This document shows positions 25,208 through 33,673 of a stretch of DNA of 64,000 nucleotides, in pieces. The DNA lies in assembly GCA_022825895.1 (NCBI GenBank), contig JAJDVX010000001.1, positions 1-64,000 of the forward strand. The letters are read 5' to 3'. The number at the start of each line of letters is the position of its first letter. Position 1 is the stretch's first letter. Source of the DNA: Chloroflexota bacterium. GTDB taxonomy: Bacteria; Chloroflexota; UBA11872. The position numbers and the translations under genes are program-made. Below the pieces are notes generated by a model. That model had not been told where the DNA came from and did not search any database. It worked only from the letters and a program-made list of their open reading frames with translations.

Positions 25208-26533
25208 TTACCCCGCCGACGCCTTACAGGCCGCCAGGGCTTCGTCCACGATTTCGAGCGTCCGATCCACGTCGTCCTCGCTGTGCGCGATCGAGATGTA
25301 GAACTTCTCGTTCGGCACGATCAGGATTCCCCGCTTCACGCACTCGATAGCAAACTGCGTCCCCATGTCGCGGTCGTTATCCAGCAAGTCAATCCATTGC
25401 GTCGGGTTGGCGTTCTCCATGAACCGCACGCCAAACACCGTGTCTTCGCCCAGCGCTTGTAATGCGATGCCGTGTCGACGACCAGCGTCCTCTATGCCGG
25501 CCCGCAGACGACCGCCGACGCGGTGCAACTGGTCGTAGACACCGGGCTCGCTGAGGACCTCCATGGCGGCCAGCGCCGCCGTGGCCGCGACGGGATTTCC
25601 GTTGAACGTCCCGCTGGCCCAGGCAATTGTGTTTGGCGCACGGCCCACGTTGCCGTACAGGTCCATGATGTCCCGGCGGCCCGCAATCACGGCTAACGGA
25701 AAGCCACCGGCCATCGCCTTGCCGTAACAGGCCATATCCGGCACCACGCCGTAGGCCTCCTGCGCGCCACCCCAGGCCAGCCGGAATCCCGTCACGATTT
25801 CGTCATAAATCATCACGATGCCGTGCCGGTCACAAGCCTCCCGCACCGATTCCAGGAATCCGGGAACCGGCCGCAGCACGCGCTGCAGCGGCTCGATGAT
25901 GATGCCCGCAAGCTCGTCCGCGTATTCCTCAATCACCTGGAGCGCAAACTCGGTGTCGTTGTACGGCGCCACGAGCACGTCGTCAGCCAGCACGCCCGGC
26001 ACACCCAGCGAGTCGGGTTCCGCGTGCGGATAGTCGCTGGCCTCACCTGGAACGGTACCGAACATGGCGAAGTCGCCGGTTCCGTGCCAGCCGCCCTCGA
26101 ACTTCAGGATTTTCGGCCGGCCTGTAAACGCCCGAGCCGCACGCAGCGACAAAAACGTTGCGTCGGAGCCGGTCGTCACGTAGCGGACCTGCTCGGCGCA
26201 AGGAACGGCCTCGATCACTTGCTCCGCCAGCCGGATAGCCGGTTCGTTCAGGAAATAGAACGTCGTTCCCTGGCGAATCTGGCGCTCGACGGCTTCCTGG
26301 ATCCGCGGATGGCAGTGACCGACCAGCATGGGCCCGGAACCCATCAGGTAGTCGATGTACTCCCGGCCGTCGACGCTGATCAGATGACTGCCGCGCCCTT
26401 CACGAATCACCACGTCCTGGGAGCGCGGAAGCATCAGAAAGCCAAGGGCGCCGCCGCTGAGCACGTGGTCGGCGAGTTCAAGGAGTTCGCCGTTCGGGGC
26501 CGACGTCTGGCCCGGTTGTGTCGAGGCTGCCAC
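25208..26533 (-). CDS. class III aminotransferase (GSA-aminomutase-like)
   Basis: A 441-residue PLP enzyme of the class III fold, closest in style to glutamate-1-semialdehyde aminomutases. It has DEIVTGFRLAWGGAQEAYGV, the strand before the PLP, and Lys272 in YGKAMAGGFPLAV as Schiff-base lysine. The TGSDATFLSLRAARAFTGR stretch (near residue 120) is the phosphate-binding loop. A true HemL is usually found with other heme genes, which are absent here, so a catabolic omega- or beta-amino-acid transaminase is more likely. It is probably co-transcribed with the dehydrogenase downstream and diverges from the Gfo/Idh gene. Confidence 0.85.
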   Translation of the reverse strand: MAASTQPGQTSAPNGELLELADHVLSGGALGFLMLPRSQDVVIREGRGSHLISVDGREYIDYLMGSGPMLVGHCHPRIQEAVERQIRQGTTFYFLNEPAIRLAEQVIEAVPCAEQVRYVTTGSDATFLSLRAARAFTGRPKILKFEGGWHGTGDFAMFGTVPGEASDYPHAEPDSLGVPGVLADDVLVAPYNDTEFALQVIEEYADELAGIIIEPLQRVLRPVPGFLESVREACDRHGIVMIYDEIVTGFRLAWGGAQEAYGVVPDMACYGKAMAGGFPLAVIAGRRDIMDLYGNVGRAPNTIAWASGTFNGNPVAATAALAAMEVLSEPGVYDQLHRVGGRLRAGIEDAGRRHGIALQALGEDTVFGVRFMENANPTQWIDLLDNDRDMGTQFAIECVKRGILIVPNEKFYISIAHSEDDVDRTLEIVDEALAACKASAG

Positions 26534-26662
26534 CGCTCACCTGGCCTTCTGGAAACCGCCGCAACAGCCGGCGGCGCTGGGTCGCGCATACTACACGCGG
26601 CACCGAGCCGATCGGTTGCCGAACCTGAGTCGCGGAGATTTCGGAATGGCGGAGATCAGATC

Positions 26663-27712
26663 GTGAGCGCCAGCGCCCCCGGCTCTTCTCGCGTCCGGAT
26701 TGCCCTGATAGGCGCCGGCGGCTTCGGCGCCTATACAACCGAGTTGATTGATCGGCAGCCCGAGATCGAACTGGTCGGCGTTGCCGACACCGACGCCGAC
26801 AAGGCCCGGCGCCTTGGGCGCCATCGCGGCGTGCCGTTCTGGACCGACGACCGAGCACTCCTGGCCGAGTGCGACTGCGACGCGGTGGCCATCGTGACGA
26901 CCCACTCGACGCATCGCGACATCGCCGTGCGCGCCGCGGCAACGGGGCGCCACATCTTCTGCGAAAAGACCATGGCCATCACCGTCGCCGACTGCCACGA
27001 CATGGTGGAAGCCGCGGACACGCACGGCGTGAAGCTGATGGTTGGTCACAAACGCCGATTTCGGCCCGCCTCTGCCGCGCTCAGGCGGGCGCTGGCTACC
27101 GATGGACTGGGACGCCCCCTCGCCGTCAATGTTCGCGGTTTCTTTGGCCGACGCATCACCGGCTTCTGGCGCGTGCGGGCACTCTGCGGCGGATTGCTGT
27201 ACTGGGCCGGAGTCCACGACGTTGACACGTTGCGCTATCTCTTTGGAGACGTTTCCTTCGTATACGCCGTCCTCGGACCCAAGGTGCGTCCCGAGGTCTC
27301 GGACCAGGAGGACGCCATCTCCGTGGCGCTCACGTTCAAGAGCGGCATGCTCGGGTCAATCCAGGTCTCCACGTTCTATCCAATGGCCACCTATCAGACA
27401 GCCTTTGGCTTTGACATCGTGTGCGAGCGCGGCGGTATCAGCTACAACCCGCACGACCTCACGATCACAACCCAGCTAGAGGACCAGCCTCCAGGCGTCA
27501 TTCGCCTTGAGCACAATTCGCCCGACGGCGCCTACGACAAGGAGTGGTCCAGCTTCGCCGCCTGGGTCCTCCGCGACGAAGACCCCGTCCTTACCGGCGA
27601 GGACGGACTTCGCTGTGTAGAGATTCTCCAGGCCGCGTACTTGAGCGCCGCAACGGGATCGCGAGTCGACCTCCCGCTCGACCGCAACGAGCGGCGACCG
27701 TTTGACGGATAG
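26663..27712 (+). CDS. Gfo/Idh/MocA-family oxidoreductase
   Basis: A 349-residue NAD(P)-dependent dehydrogenase. The Rossmann motif ALIGAGGFGAYTTELI is near residue 12. EKTMAITVADCHDMVEAA is the Glu-Lys-x catalytic/cofactor motif (normally EKP), and GHKRRFRPASAAL follows. The C-terminal alpha/beta domain carries AGVHDVDTLRYLFGD with the His-x-x-Asp pair. GTG 26663 was chosen because the frame upstream shows no further family sequence. Members oxidise inositols, sugars, glycosides or their derivatives. The gene is followed 11 nt later by a nitrilase-type amidase and may share its transcript. Confidence 0.85.
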   Translation: MSASAPGSSRVRIALIGAGGFGAYTTELIDRQPEIELVGVADTDADKARRLGRHRGVPFWTDDRALLAECDCDAVAIVTTHSTHRDIAVRAAATGRHIFCEKTMAITVADCHDMVEAADTHGVKLMVGHKRRFRPASAALRRALATDGLGRPLAVNVRGFFGRRITGFWRVRALCGGLLYWAGVHDVDTLRYLFGDVSFVYAVLGPKVRPEVSDQEDAISVALTFKSGMLGSIQVSTFYPMATYQTAFGFDIVCERGGISYNPHDLTITTQLEDQPPGVIRLEHNSPDGAYDKEWSSFAAWVLRDEDPVLTGEDGLRCVEILQAAYLSAATGSRVDLPLDRNERRPFDG

Positions 27713-27723
27713 GTGCTCGTGCC

Positions 27724-28536
27724 ATGCGCATCGCCTGCGTCCAGGTCGCAACCGTCGACGGCGAGATCGAAGCCAACCGCGCGCGTGCCCTGGGCCTCAC
27801 GGAACAGGCGCTTGCCACCAACCCCGATTTGGTAATTCTTCCGGAACTGGTCACCACCGGCTATTGCACGAACGATTACACGGCGGTTGCGGAGGATCTC
27901 GAAGGTGTGACAGTTCGCGCTTTCGCTGATCTGGCGGCCTCGTCTGGGGCCTGTATCGCCGTCGGTCTAGTGAGCCGCGCGGCGGATGGCCGCCCGCAAA
28001 ACGGCAGCGTGATCCTTGGTCCCCACGGTGTCATCGGCACGTACGCCAAGTCCCACATGTGCGTGAACGACGACCCGCGCGTCGACGAGTCCACGGCGTT
28101 CGCCCGCGGCGAGGCGCTGGGGCTGTTCGACCTCGCCGGGGTCAGGATCGGAGTGATGATCTGCTATGACGGTCACCATGGCGAGTTGCCAGTGGCTCTG
28201 GTCGCCGGCGGCGCCGAGATGCTGATCTGGCTGAACAACCGCACGTCCATGCCGGCCTGGGAGGCTTCCGCGATCGCCAAATTTAATCGCGTGCCAGTCG
28301 CCGCCGTGAACCGAGTCGGCGAAGCCGGGTTGCAGCCGGCCGGCGCGCCTCAGAGGTGCTTTACCGGAGTCTCAGCGATCGTCGATCATGACGGCGAGAT
28401 CATCGACGCCGCTCGCGGCGGGAAAGAAACCGTGGTCGTCGGCGACGTCGATCTCCAGGCCGGACGCCAACGCCGAAACAGCCACGTGCTGAACACGCTG
28501 CGGAGTCGCAGGCCCGATCTCTACACCCTGGCCTAG
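27724..28536 (+). CDS. nitrilase-superfamily carbon-nitrogen hydrolase
   Basis: A 270-residue amidohydrolase with the complete Glu-Lys-Cys triad: Glu41 in VILPELVTTGYC, Lys109 in GTYAKSHM and Cys147 in GVMICYDGHHGE. It resembles N-carbamoyl-D-amino-acid/beta-ureido-type and omega-amidase members, which cleave C-N bonds of amides and carbamoyl compounds in the cytoplasm. N-carbamoyl amino acids are products of hydantoin opening, so it could act downstream of the HyuAB enzyme encoded at 41-45 kb; this is inference. It ends 95 nt before the permease gene of a peptide-type importer. Confidence 0.88.
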   Translation: MRIACVQVATVDGEIEANRARALGLTEQALATNPDLVILPELVTTGYCTNDYTAVAEDLEGVTVRAFADLAASSGACIAVGLVSRAADGRPQNGSVILGPHGVIGTYAKSHMCVNDDPRVDESTAFARGEALGLFDLAGVRIGVMICYDGHHGELPVALVAGGAEMLIWLNNRTSMPAWEASAIAKFNRVPVAAVNRVGEAGLQPAGAPQRCFTGVSAIVDHDGEIIDAARGGKETVVVGDVDLQAGRQRRNSHVLNTLRSRRPDLYTLA

Positions 28537-28631
28537 CTAGCGAAGTCACCAATTCTGCCCGAACCGGCGTTCGATGCGGCTATCATGCGCGCCGGTATTC
28601 GTGTGCATCCTTTTTGAATCGAGGCTATAGA

Positions 28632-29534
28632 GTGGCAGCAATCGGGCAGGTCGCCGATCCGTCCGCGTCCGAAGCGCCCGTCCGCAGCGAATGGAATCTG
28701 GCTTGGCGCCGTTTGCGGCGCAACCGGGCGGCGATGGCCGGCCTCACCATTTTGATCATAATCTCGCTGGCCGCGATCTTTGCCGACGTGATCGCTCTTG
28801 AACCAGAGAACCACTTTGACCTTCTGTCGGAAGGACTGCCTCCGCTGACGGACGGCCACATTTTTGGGACCGACGATATCGGGCGTGACGTGTTTAGCCG
28901 AATCGTGCGTGGGTCGCGGATTTCATTGAGAATCGGATTCTCGGCTGTATCGATCGCGATGATCGTCGGCAGCCTGCTGGGACTGATCGCCGGCTATTTC
29001 GCCCGCTGGCCCGACATGTTCATTAGCCGAATTCTCGACGTTATGCTGTCGTTTCCAGGCCTCTTGCTGGCAATGACGATCGTGGCCGGGTTAGGGCCGG
29101 GACTCAACAACGCCATGATCGCCTTGGGCGTGGCTGGTATCCCGTTTTACGCACGTGTGGTTCGCGGCACAACCCTCGCGGCGCGTGACCTCACGTATGT
29201 GCGGGCGGCCCGCGCCGTCGGCATGTCCGACCTACGCATAATGCTGCGCCACGTCCTGCCCAACGTGGTCAGCCCTATTCTCATCATGGCCACGCTCGGC
29301 CTAGGGGGCGCCATCCTGGCATCGGCCGGCCTCAGCTTTCTCGGTTTGGGAGCCGAGTCCCCGACGCCGGAATGGGGGCTTGAGATTTCTGAGAGCCGCC
29401 ATCTGCTGCGGAGCTACTGGTGGATTTCCGTATTCAACGGCATTGCAATCGCTACCACAGTGCTCTCCATCAATCTCCTGGGTGACGGGCTCCGCGAGGC
29501 GCTCGATCCACAGGCAAGCTCGTGGTCTGACTAA
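28632..29534 (+). CDS. peptide-type ABC importer permease (DppC-like)
   Basis: A 300-residue inner-membrane permease of the oligopeptide/dipeptide (binding-protein-dependent) type. The N-terminal OppC-type segment (WRRLRRNRAAMAGLTILIII) precedes the six-helix core. The cytoplasmic coupling (EAA) loop, for which ATPases are the partners, is RAARAVGMSDLRIMLRHVLPN. The GTG at 28632 follows a GAGG about 8 nt away and is preferred to a TTG 18 nt earlier. The gene order here is DppC-like, binding protein, DppB-like, not the standard order, and no ATPase gene is nearby: both lie on the other strand at 39-41 kb. Confidence 0.9.
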   Translation: MAAIGQVADPSASEAPVRSEWNLAWRRLRRNRAAMAGLTILIIISLAAIFADVIALEPENHFDLLSEGLPPLTDGHIFGTDDIGRDVFSRIVRGSRISLRIGFSAVSIAMIVGSLLGLIAGYFARWPDMFISRILDVMLSFPGLLLAMTIVAGLGPGLNNAMIALGVAGIPFYARVVRGTTLAARDLTYVRAARAVGMSDLRIMLRHVLPNVVSPILIMATLGLGGAILASAGLSFLGLGAESPTPEWGLEISESRHLLRSYWWISVFNGIAIATTVLSINLLGDGLREALDPQASSWSD

Positions 29535-29629
29535 GTGAGCGTTGAGTCCGTGGCATTGCGCGCGTGCATTCGGTACGCTATCGCATTCGTCGAGGCGCCG
29601 TCGTAGCGCGCCTCAATGGGAGGTTGCAC

Positions 29630-31624
29630 ATGATCAAGACGCCGAGCGTGAGCCGGCGGCTCGTTCTTCGGACTGGTTTGGCCGGCTTGGCCGGTGGCGT
29701 CGGGGCGGCTGCATTGGCAGCGTGTGGTGAGACTCAGGTCGTCACCAAGGAAGTCCCGGTCGAAACGACCGTGGTCAAGGAAGTCCCGGTCGAAAAGATC
29801 GTCCGTGAGACCGAAGTCAGGGAGGTCCCGGTCGAGAGGATCGTGACCCAGGAGGTCGAGCGAGTTGTAACCAAGACGGTCGAGGTCAAGCAGGTCGTCG
29901 AGGTACCGGTTGAAGTCGAGAAAGTCGTTGAGGTCGAAAAGGTCGTCGAAGTCGAGAAGATCGTCGAAGTCGAAAAGATCGTACAGGCGGTCGCCGAGCG
30001 TGCGCCTGGAATCGACATTCATTCCCTTGACTCTTCGGTGCCAATCGGCCTGAAGCCTTGGGACCCGAAGCCCGGCGGCGAAGTCAGCTACATGACTTTC
30101 GGCAACCCGACCGGATTCGATCCGGCCACCTGGGGCGGTCGAAGCGCCGAGCCAGCTGCCGTGATGTTCGAGTTGCTCTACACCTACGGCACCGGCTATC
30201 TGATCTATCCCCACTTGGCGTCAGACTTGCCGGAACCTTCTGACGACAAACTGTCGTGGACCGTCCCGCTGCGAAACGACGTCGTTTTCCACGACGGCGA
30301 ACCTTTCAACGCAGACGCGGCCGTCTTCAACTTTCGACGCTTCCTGGACCCAGACCTTTCGCGCGGACACGTAGTCCGCGACATTTCGTCCATGTCCGAT
30401 GTTGAGAAAGTGGACGACTTCACAATCCGGATTCACACTGCGGAACCACAGTCGCCCGCGTCGTTCCTTCACTCGATCGCTCACCAGCACACGGGAATGG
30501 CATCACCCAAGGCCGTCACCGAGCGAGGCGAGGCCTTCAGCAGAGATCCTGTCGGCACCGGGCCGTTCAAGTGGGCGAACATCTGGGAAGACGACGTAAA
30601 GATCGTCTTCGACCGCAATGAAGACTACACGTGGGGACCGTCGTTCCTCCGGCACCAAGGGCCTCCATACCCCGACCGGTTCCGGATTCAGATTCTCGGC
30701 TTCAACATGACCGACAACGCCCAGGTCTTCGAGGCGGGTGAGGTCGATATCTCCTTGAACTGGTCCTTCGCGGACTATAAGCGAGTGTCCGAGAACGCGA
30801 AATATCACGTGATCGGTTTCGCGGCACCGGGCATGGGACAGTACATGCCGCTGCATACACAGCTCTGGCCGCTCGATGATCTGAACGTGCGCAAGGCTCT
30901 GCTCTTTGGCGTGGATCGACGCACCGTGACAGTGCGCGCCAACGGCGGAATCGCACCGACGAACATCAGCAACTTGCTGCTTCCTGGAACGCTCGGGCGC
31001 AGCGAGGAAGCAAGCAAGCTGTATACGTATGACCCGGCTAAGGGTAACCAGATTCTAGACGAAGCCGGCTACGAGAAGCGTGAAGATGGCTTCCGCTATG
31101 CGCCTGACGGCCGACGGTTGGAGATCATCTATCCCGACCGAGGCGACCCGGTTGTGGAACTCTTCAAGCTCGACGTGGAGAAGAGCCTCGGGATCTTCGT
31201 GGACATTCCGAAGATGGACGAGGCTACGCACCGCGAAGGCGCTTCGAAGGGGCTCTATCACACCACCTGGATCGGCGTGGCAGCGCGGAGCGGTGACATT
31301 CTTTACGAGAGGTTCCACACGGGCTCGTACGGCGGAGCCAATCGCTCGTACTCGTTCTTCGAGTACGACGGAATCCCGAGTTCCGCCACCCCTGGCGCGA
31401 AGATCGACCAGTTGCTGGAAACGGCGCGTGCGAGCTTCGATGAATCCGAGCAGATTGCCCTCTGGCAAGAGGCTGAGCTGTACCTGATGGAAAACGCCGT
31501 GGCGATTCCTTTGGTCGTAGAGTTCTTGCCATGGCTGACCAATCCGGACAGGATTGGCGGCGAACTCTACCTGGGTATCGATTACCTGCCGTACTTCGGG
31601 CAGTTCTACAGCACCCAGGAGTAA
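29630..31624 (+). CDS. Tat-secreted lipoprotein, peptide-type ABC solute-binding protein
   Basis: A 664-residue solute-binding protein of family 5 (DppA/OppA type). The signal has a twin-arginine start (VSRRLVLRTG, Arg9-Arg10) and a lipobox LAAC with Cys32, so it is exported folded by Tat and lipid-anchored. Residues 37-120 are a spacer of near-repeating Val/Glu/Lys units (EVPVE, VEVEKVV, VEVEKIV), then the binding domain starts. Such spacers are typical of Chloroflexota binding proteins. Domain motifs include TVPLRNDVVFHDGEPFNADAAVF (in two runs) and GTGPFKW. ATG 29630 has a GGGAGG before it. It probably feeds the split permease/ATPase set; ligand unknown. Confidence 0.92.
   Translation: MIKTPSVSRRLVLRTGLAGLAGGVGAAALAACGETQVVTKEVPVETTVVKEVPVEKIVRETEVREVPVERIVTQEVERVVTKTVEVKQVVEVPVEVEKVVEVEKVVEVEKIVEVEKIVQAVAERAPGIDIHSLDSSVPIGLKPWDPKPGGEVSYMTFGNPTGFDPATWGGRSAEPAAVMFELLYTYGTGYLIYPHLASDLPEPSDDKLSWTVPLRNDVVFHDGEPFNADAAVFNFRRFLDPDLSRGHVVRDISSMSDVEKVDDFTIRIHTAEPQSPASFLHSIAHQHTGMASPKAVTERGEAFSRDPVGTGPFKWANIWEDDVKIVFDRNEDYTWGPSFLRHQGPPYPDRFRIQILGFNMTDNAQVFEAGEVDISLNWSFADYKRVSENAKYHVIGFAAPGMGQYMPLHTQLWPLDDLNVRKALLFGVDRRTVTVRANGGIAPTNISNLLLPGTLGRSEEASKLYTYDPAKGNQILDEAGYEKREDGFRYAPDGRRLEIIYPDRGDPVVELFKLDVEKSLGIFVDIPKMDEATHREGASKGLYHTTWIGVAARSGDILYERFHTGSYGGANRSYSFFEYDGIPSSATPGAKIDQLLETARASFDESEQIALWQEAELYLMENAVAIPLVVEFLPWLTNPDRIGGELYLGIDYLPYFGQFYSTQE
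29738..29990 (+). repeat. codon-level repeat array in binding-protein spacer
   Basis: In-frame degenerate repeats of GTCGAGGTCGAAAAG-type units encode the Val/Glu/Lys spacer just after the lipid anchor. Units of 15-21 nt recur roughly 12-14 times with silent variation, so copy number may vary between strains. This is not a CRISPR array. Confidence 0.75.
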
Positions 31625-31641
31625 TCGGGCTCACTATGCGT

Positions 31642-31677
31642 CAGGCGGCCGGCCACCAACTGGCGGCCGGCCGCCTG
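31642..31677 (+). terminator. G+C-rich stem-loop after binding-protein gene
   Basis: CAGGCGGCCGGCC (31642-31654) pairs perfectly with GGCCGGCCGCCTG (31665-31677) over a 10-nt loop, 17 nt after the binding-protein stop. No T-tract follows. In importer operons such hairpins often protect the binding-protein mRNA or cause partial termination before the permease gene, which starts at 31712. Confidence 0.6.
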
Positions 31678-31711
31678 GCCGTAGCATCCAGATCAAGACC
31701 CAACTAAATCT

Positions 31712-32689
31712 ATGGGCGCCTACATCCTGCGACGCAGTCTCTACATGATCCCCGTGTTATTCGGGGTGTTACTGGTCGTCTTTGTCCTGTTGCGGTTGGT
31801 GCCGGGCGACCCAGTAGAGATTTTCTTCTCAGCGGGCATCACGGGAGGATCGGGCGCAACATCGGGAAGTAGCGGCGAAGTCAGTATGCAAGCGCTGCAA
31901 AGGCTGCGCGAAAGCTACAACCTTGACAAATCGATCCCACATCAGTTTGTACTTTATGTGTGGGATATGATGCGAGCCGATCTGGGTGATTCGATCCAGT
32001 TTCGGCGCCCCGTGACCGACATCATCAAGGATCACTTTCCGGCAACGTTTGCCCTCACGATGACAAGCATGGCTGTGGCCATCACGATCGGCCTTGGCGC
32101 CGGCATCATTTCAGCGATACGACGCCATACCAAGACAGATTATTTTGCGCAGATCTTTGCAGTATCGGGTGTGTCAATCCCGAGTTTCTTCCTGGGCCAA
32201 GTTCTAATCTTGGCCTTCGCCGTTAGGCTCGGATGGCTGCCTGCCATCTCAAACGGATATGGCAAGGAAATGATCCTGCCCTCCATTACCCTGGGAACGG
32301 CGGCTGCGGCAATCTTGGCGCGGCTCACTCGCTCATCAATGCTTGACGTGCTCTCCCGTGACTACATTCGCACGGCGCGAGCGAAGGGGCTGATTGAACG
32401 GGCGGTGATCTGGGTGCACGCGTTACGTAACGCGCTGATCCCAGTCATCACCGTGATTGGATTAGAGTTTGGTGGTCTATTGGCCGGTGCAGTGGTGATT
32501 GAAGCCGTATTTCATCGTCAGGGAATCGGATTGCGACTCGTCAACGCGATCGTCGCTCGCGACTATCCAGTTGTACAGGGCATGGTGCTGTTGATTGCGG
32601 TCATCTACGCCGTGATGAATTTGCTGGTGGATATCCTTTACACGTACGTTGATCCACGCGTCCGGCTGACCGATCAAGGCAAGAGTTAG
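31712..32689 (+). CDS. peptide-type ABC importer permease (DppB-like)
   Basis: A 325-residue inner-membrane permease of the OppB/DppB type, with the classical start (MGAYILRRSLYMIPVLFGVL), a periplasmic insert around 60-95 containing GDSI-like elements (DLGDSIQFRRPVTD) and six membrane helices. The EAA-loop motif is RTARAKGLIERAVIWVHALRNALIP. It is the last gene of the DppC-binding protein-DppB group and is separated from the binding protein by an 87-nt gap containing a strong stem-loop. The codon use appears less G+C-biased than that of neighbours, noted by eye only. Confidence 0.92.
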   Translation: MGAYILRRSLYMIPVLFGVLLVVFVLLRLVPGDPVEIFFSAGITGGSGATSGSSGEVSMQALQRLRESYNLDKSIPHQFVLYVWDMMRADLGDSIQFRRPVTDIIKDHFPATFALTMTSMAVAITIGLGAGIISAIRRHTKTDYFAQIFAVSGVSIPSFFLGQVLILAFAVRLGWLPAISNGYGKEMILPSITLGTAAAAILARLTRSSMLDVLSRDYIRTARAKGLIERAVIWVHALRNALIPVITVIGLEFGGLLAGAVVIEAVFHRQGIGLRLVNAIVARDYPVVQGMVLLIAVIYAVMNLLVDILYTYVDPRVRLTDQGKS

Positions 32690-32731
32690 CTTCGCGGGCT
32701 ACGCCCTCCCATCCTCAATCGGCCTACTCGC

Positions 32732-33673
32732 GTGAAACTCTGCATCTCCACGGCCTGTTACCGCTGGATGCTTGACCTGCATCGGCGCCGCGACCGTCCT
32801 GAGCACCGAAACTTCGGCTGGCCCCCGGCGTTCCTACAAACCGATTCTCCGCCGCAACCGGGCGTCATGCGCCACGACTGGATGCTGGCCAAGACGCGCG
32901 ACTTGGGTCTGGAAGGCTTCTACATGCACGCTGCGGACGTTGGCGACGGCCCGACCGTGGAGGGCTTCGGCGCCCGCATGCATGCCGCCGGACTGATCTT
33001 CAATGGCGGCCTCACCGCCAACTGGGCCGCCACTGCCGACGAATGGGACTCCGAGTACCGAGAACGGGCCATCGAACACGTTGAACTCAACGCTCGCGGC
33101 GGCGCGAGCATCGCCACCGTCACCCACCTCATGGCCGGGGTGCATAACCACTTCACCACCGATCCGCCAATCGGCGAACAGATCGAGCGTGCCATCCGCA
33201 ATTTCAGCACCATTCTGCCTGCCTGCCGACACCACGGCGTGACGCTCGCCTTCGAGAACCACATGGACTACCGCCTCAGCGAGGTCGTGACCATCGTCCA
33301 GGGCCTCGACTCCGAATTCGCCCGGATTACCCTGGACACAGCCAACCCCTTCCTGGTGCTGGAAGACCCCCTCAAGGGTGCCCGTCTCGCAGCGCCCTAC
33401 ACCGTCGCGGCCCACCTCAAGGACTTCACGGTCCATCCGCTCACCGAAACCTGGGAACCCGAACTCCACTGGTCTCCCGTCGGTCGCGGCGACTCCCCGA
33501 TTGCCGAAATCCTGGACGTGCTGCAAGCCGAGGCGCCCGACCCGGACAACCTCCTCGTGCATATCGAGATCGCCGGCCTGCCACAGACCGATCCCGACCG
33601 CTGGGTTCGAGCCAGTGCCGAGCACTTACGGCGGCACGCCGCCGACCACTTTCCAAACCAGGCCGCAGCGTGA
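32732..33673 (+). CDS. xylose-isomerase-like TIM-barrel protein (first of pair)
   Basis: A 313-residue sugar phosphate isomerase/epimerase-type (AP endonuclease 2 superfamily) protein. The barrel starts MKLCISTACYRWM and ligands of the usual metal site appear: Glu in LAFENHMDYRLSE, Asp in ITLDTANPF, His in VAAHLKDF and Glu in LVHIEIAG. Members isomerise or epimerise keto sugars, hydroxypyruvate or inositol derivatives. The GTG start at 32732 follows the permease gene by 42 nt, so co-transcription with the importer is possible. It overlaps by 4 nt (GTGA) a related gene, together forming a paralogous pair. Confidence 0.82.
   Translation: MKLCISTACYRWMLDLHRRRDRPEHRNFGWPPAFLQTDSPPQPGVMRHDWMLAKTRDLGLEGFYMHAADVGDGPTVEGFGARMHAAGLIFNGGLTANWAATADEWDSEYRERAIEHVELNARGGASIATVTHLMAGVHNHFTTDPPIGEQIERAIRNFSTILPACRHHGVTLAFENHMDYRLSEVVTIVQGLDSEFARITLDTANPFLVLEDPLKGARLAAPYTVAAHLKDFTVHPLTETWEPELHWSPVGRGDSPIAEILDVLQAEAPDPDNLLVHIEIAGLPQTDPDRWVRASAEHLRRHAADHFPNQAAA

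Noticed and set aside
29738-29990. CRISPR array or coiled-coil gene suggested by regular repeats
   Set aside because: Repeats are in frame, degenerate and encode the binding-protein spacer; there are no unique spacers.
32834-33625. 263-codon antisense frame over the first TIM-barrel gene
   Set aside because: Shadow of codon bias; the sense gene has clear metal-ligand motifs.
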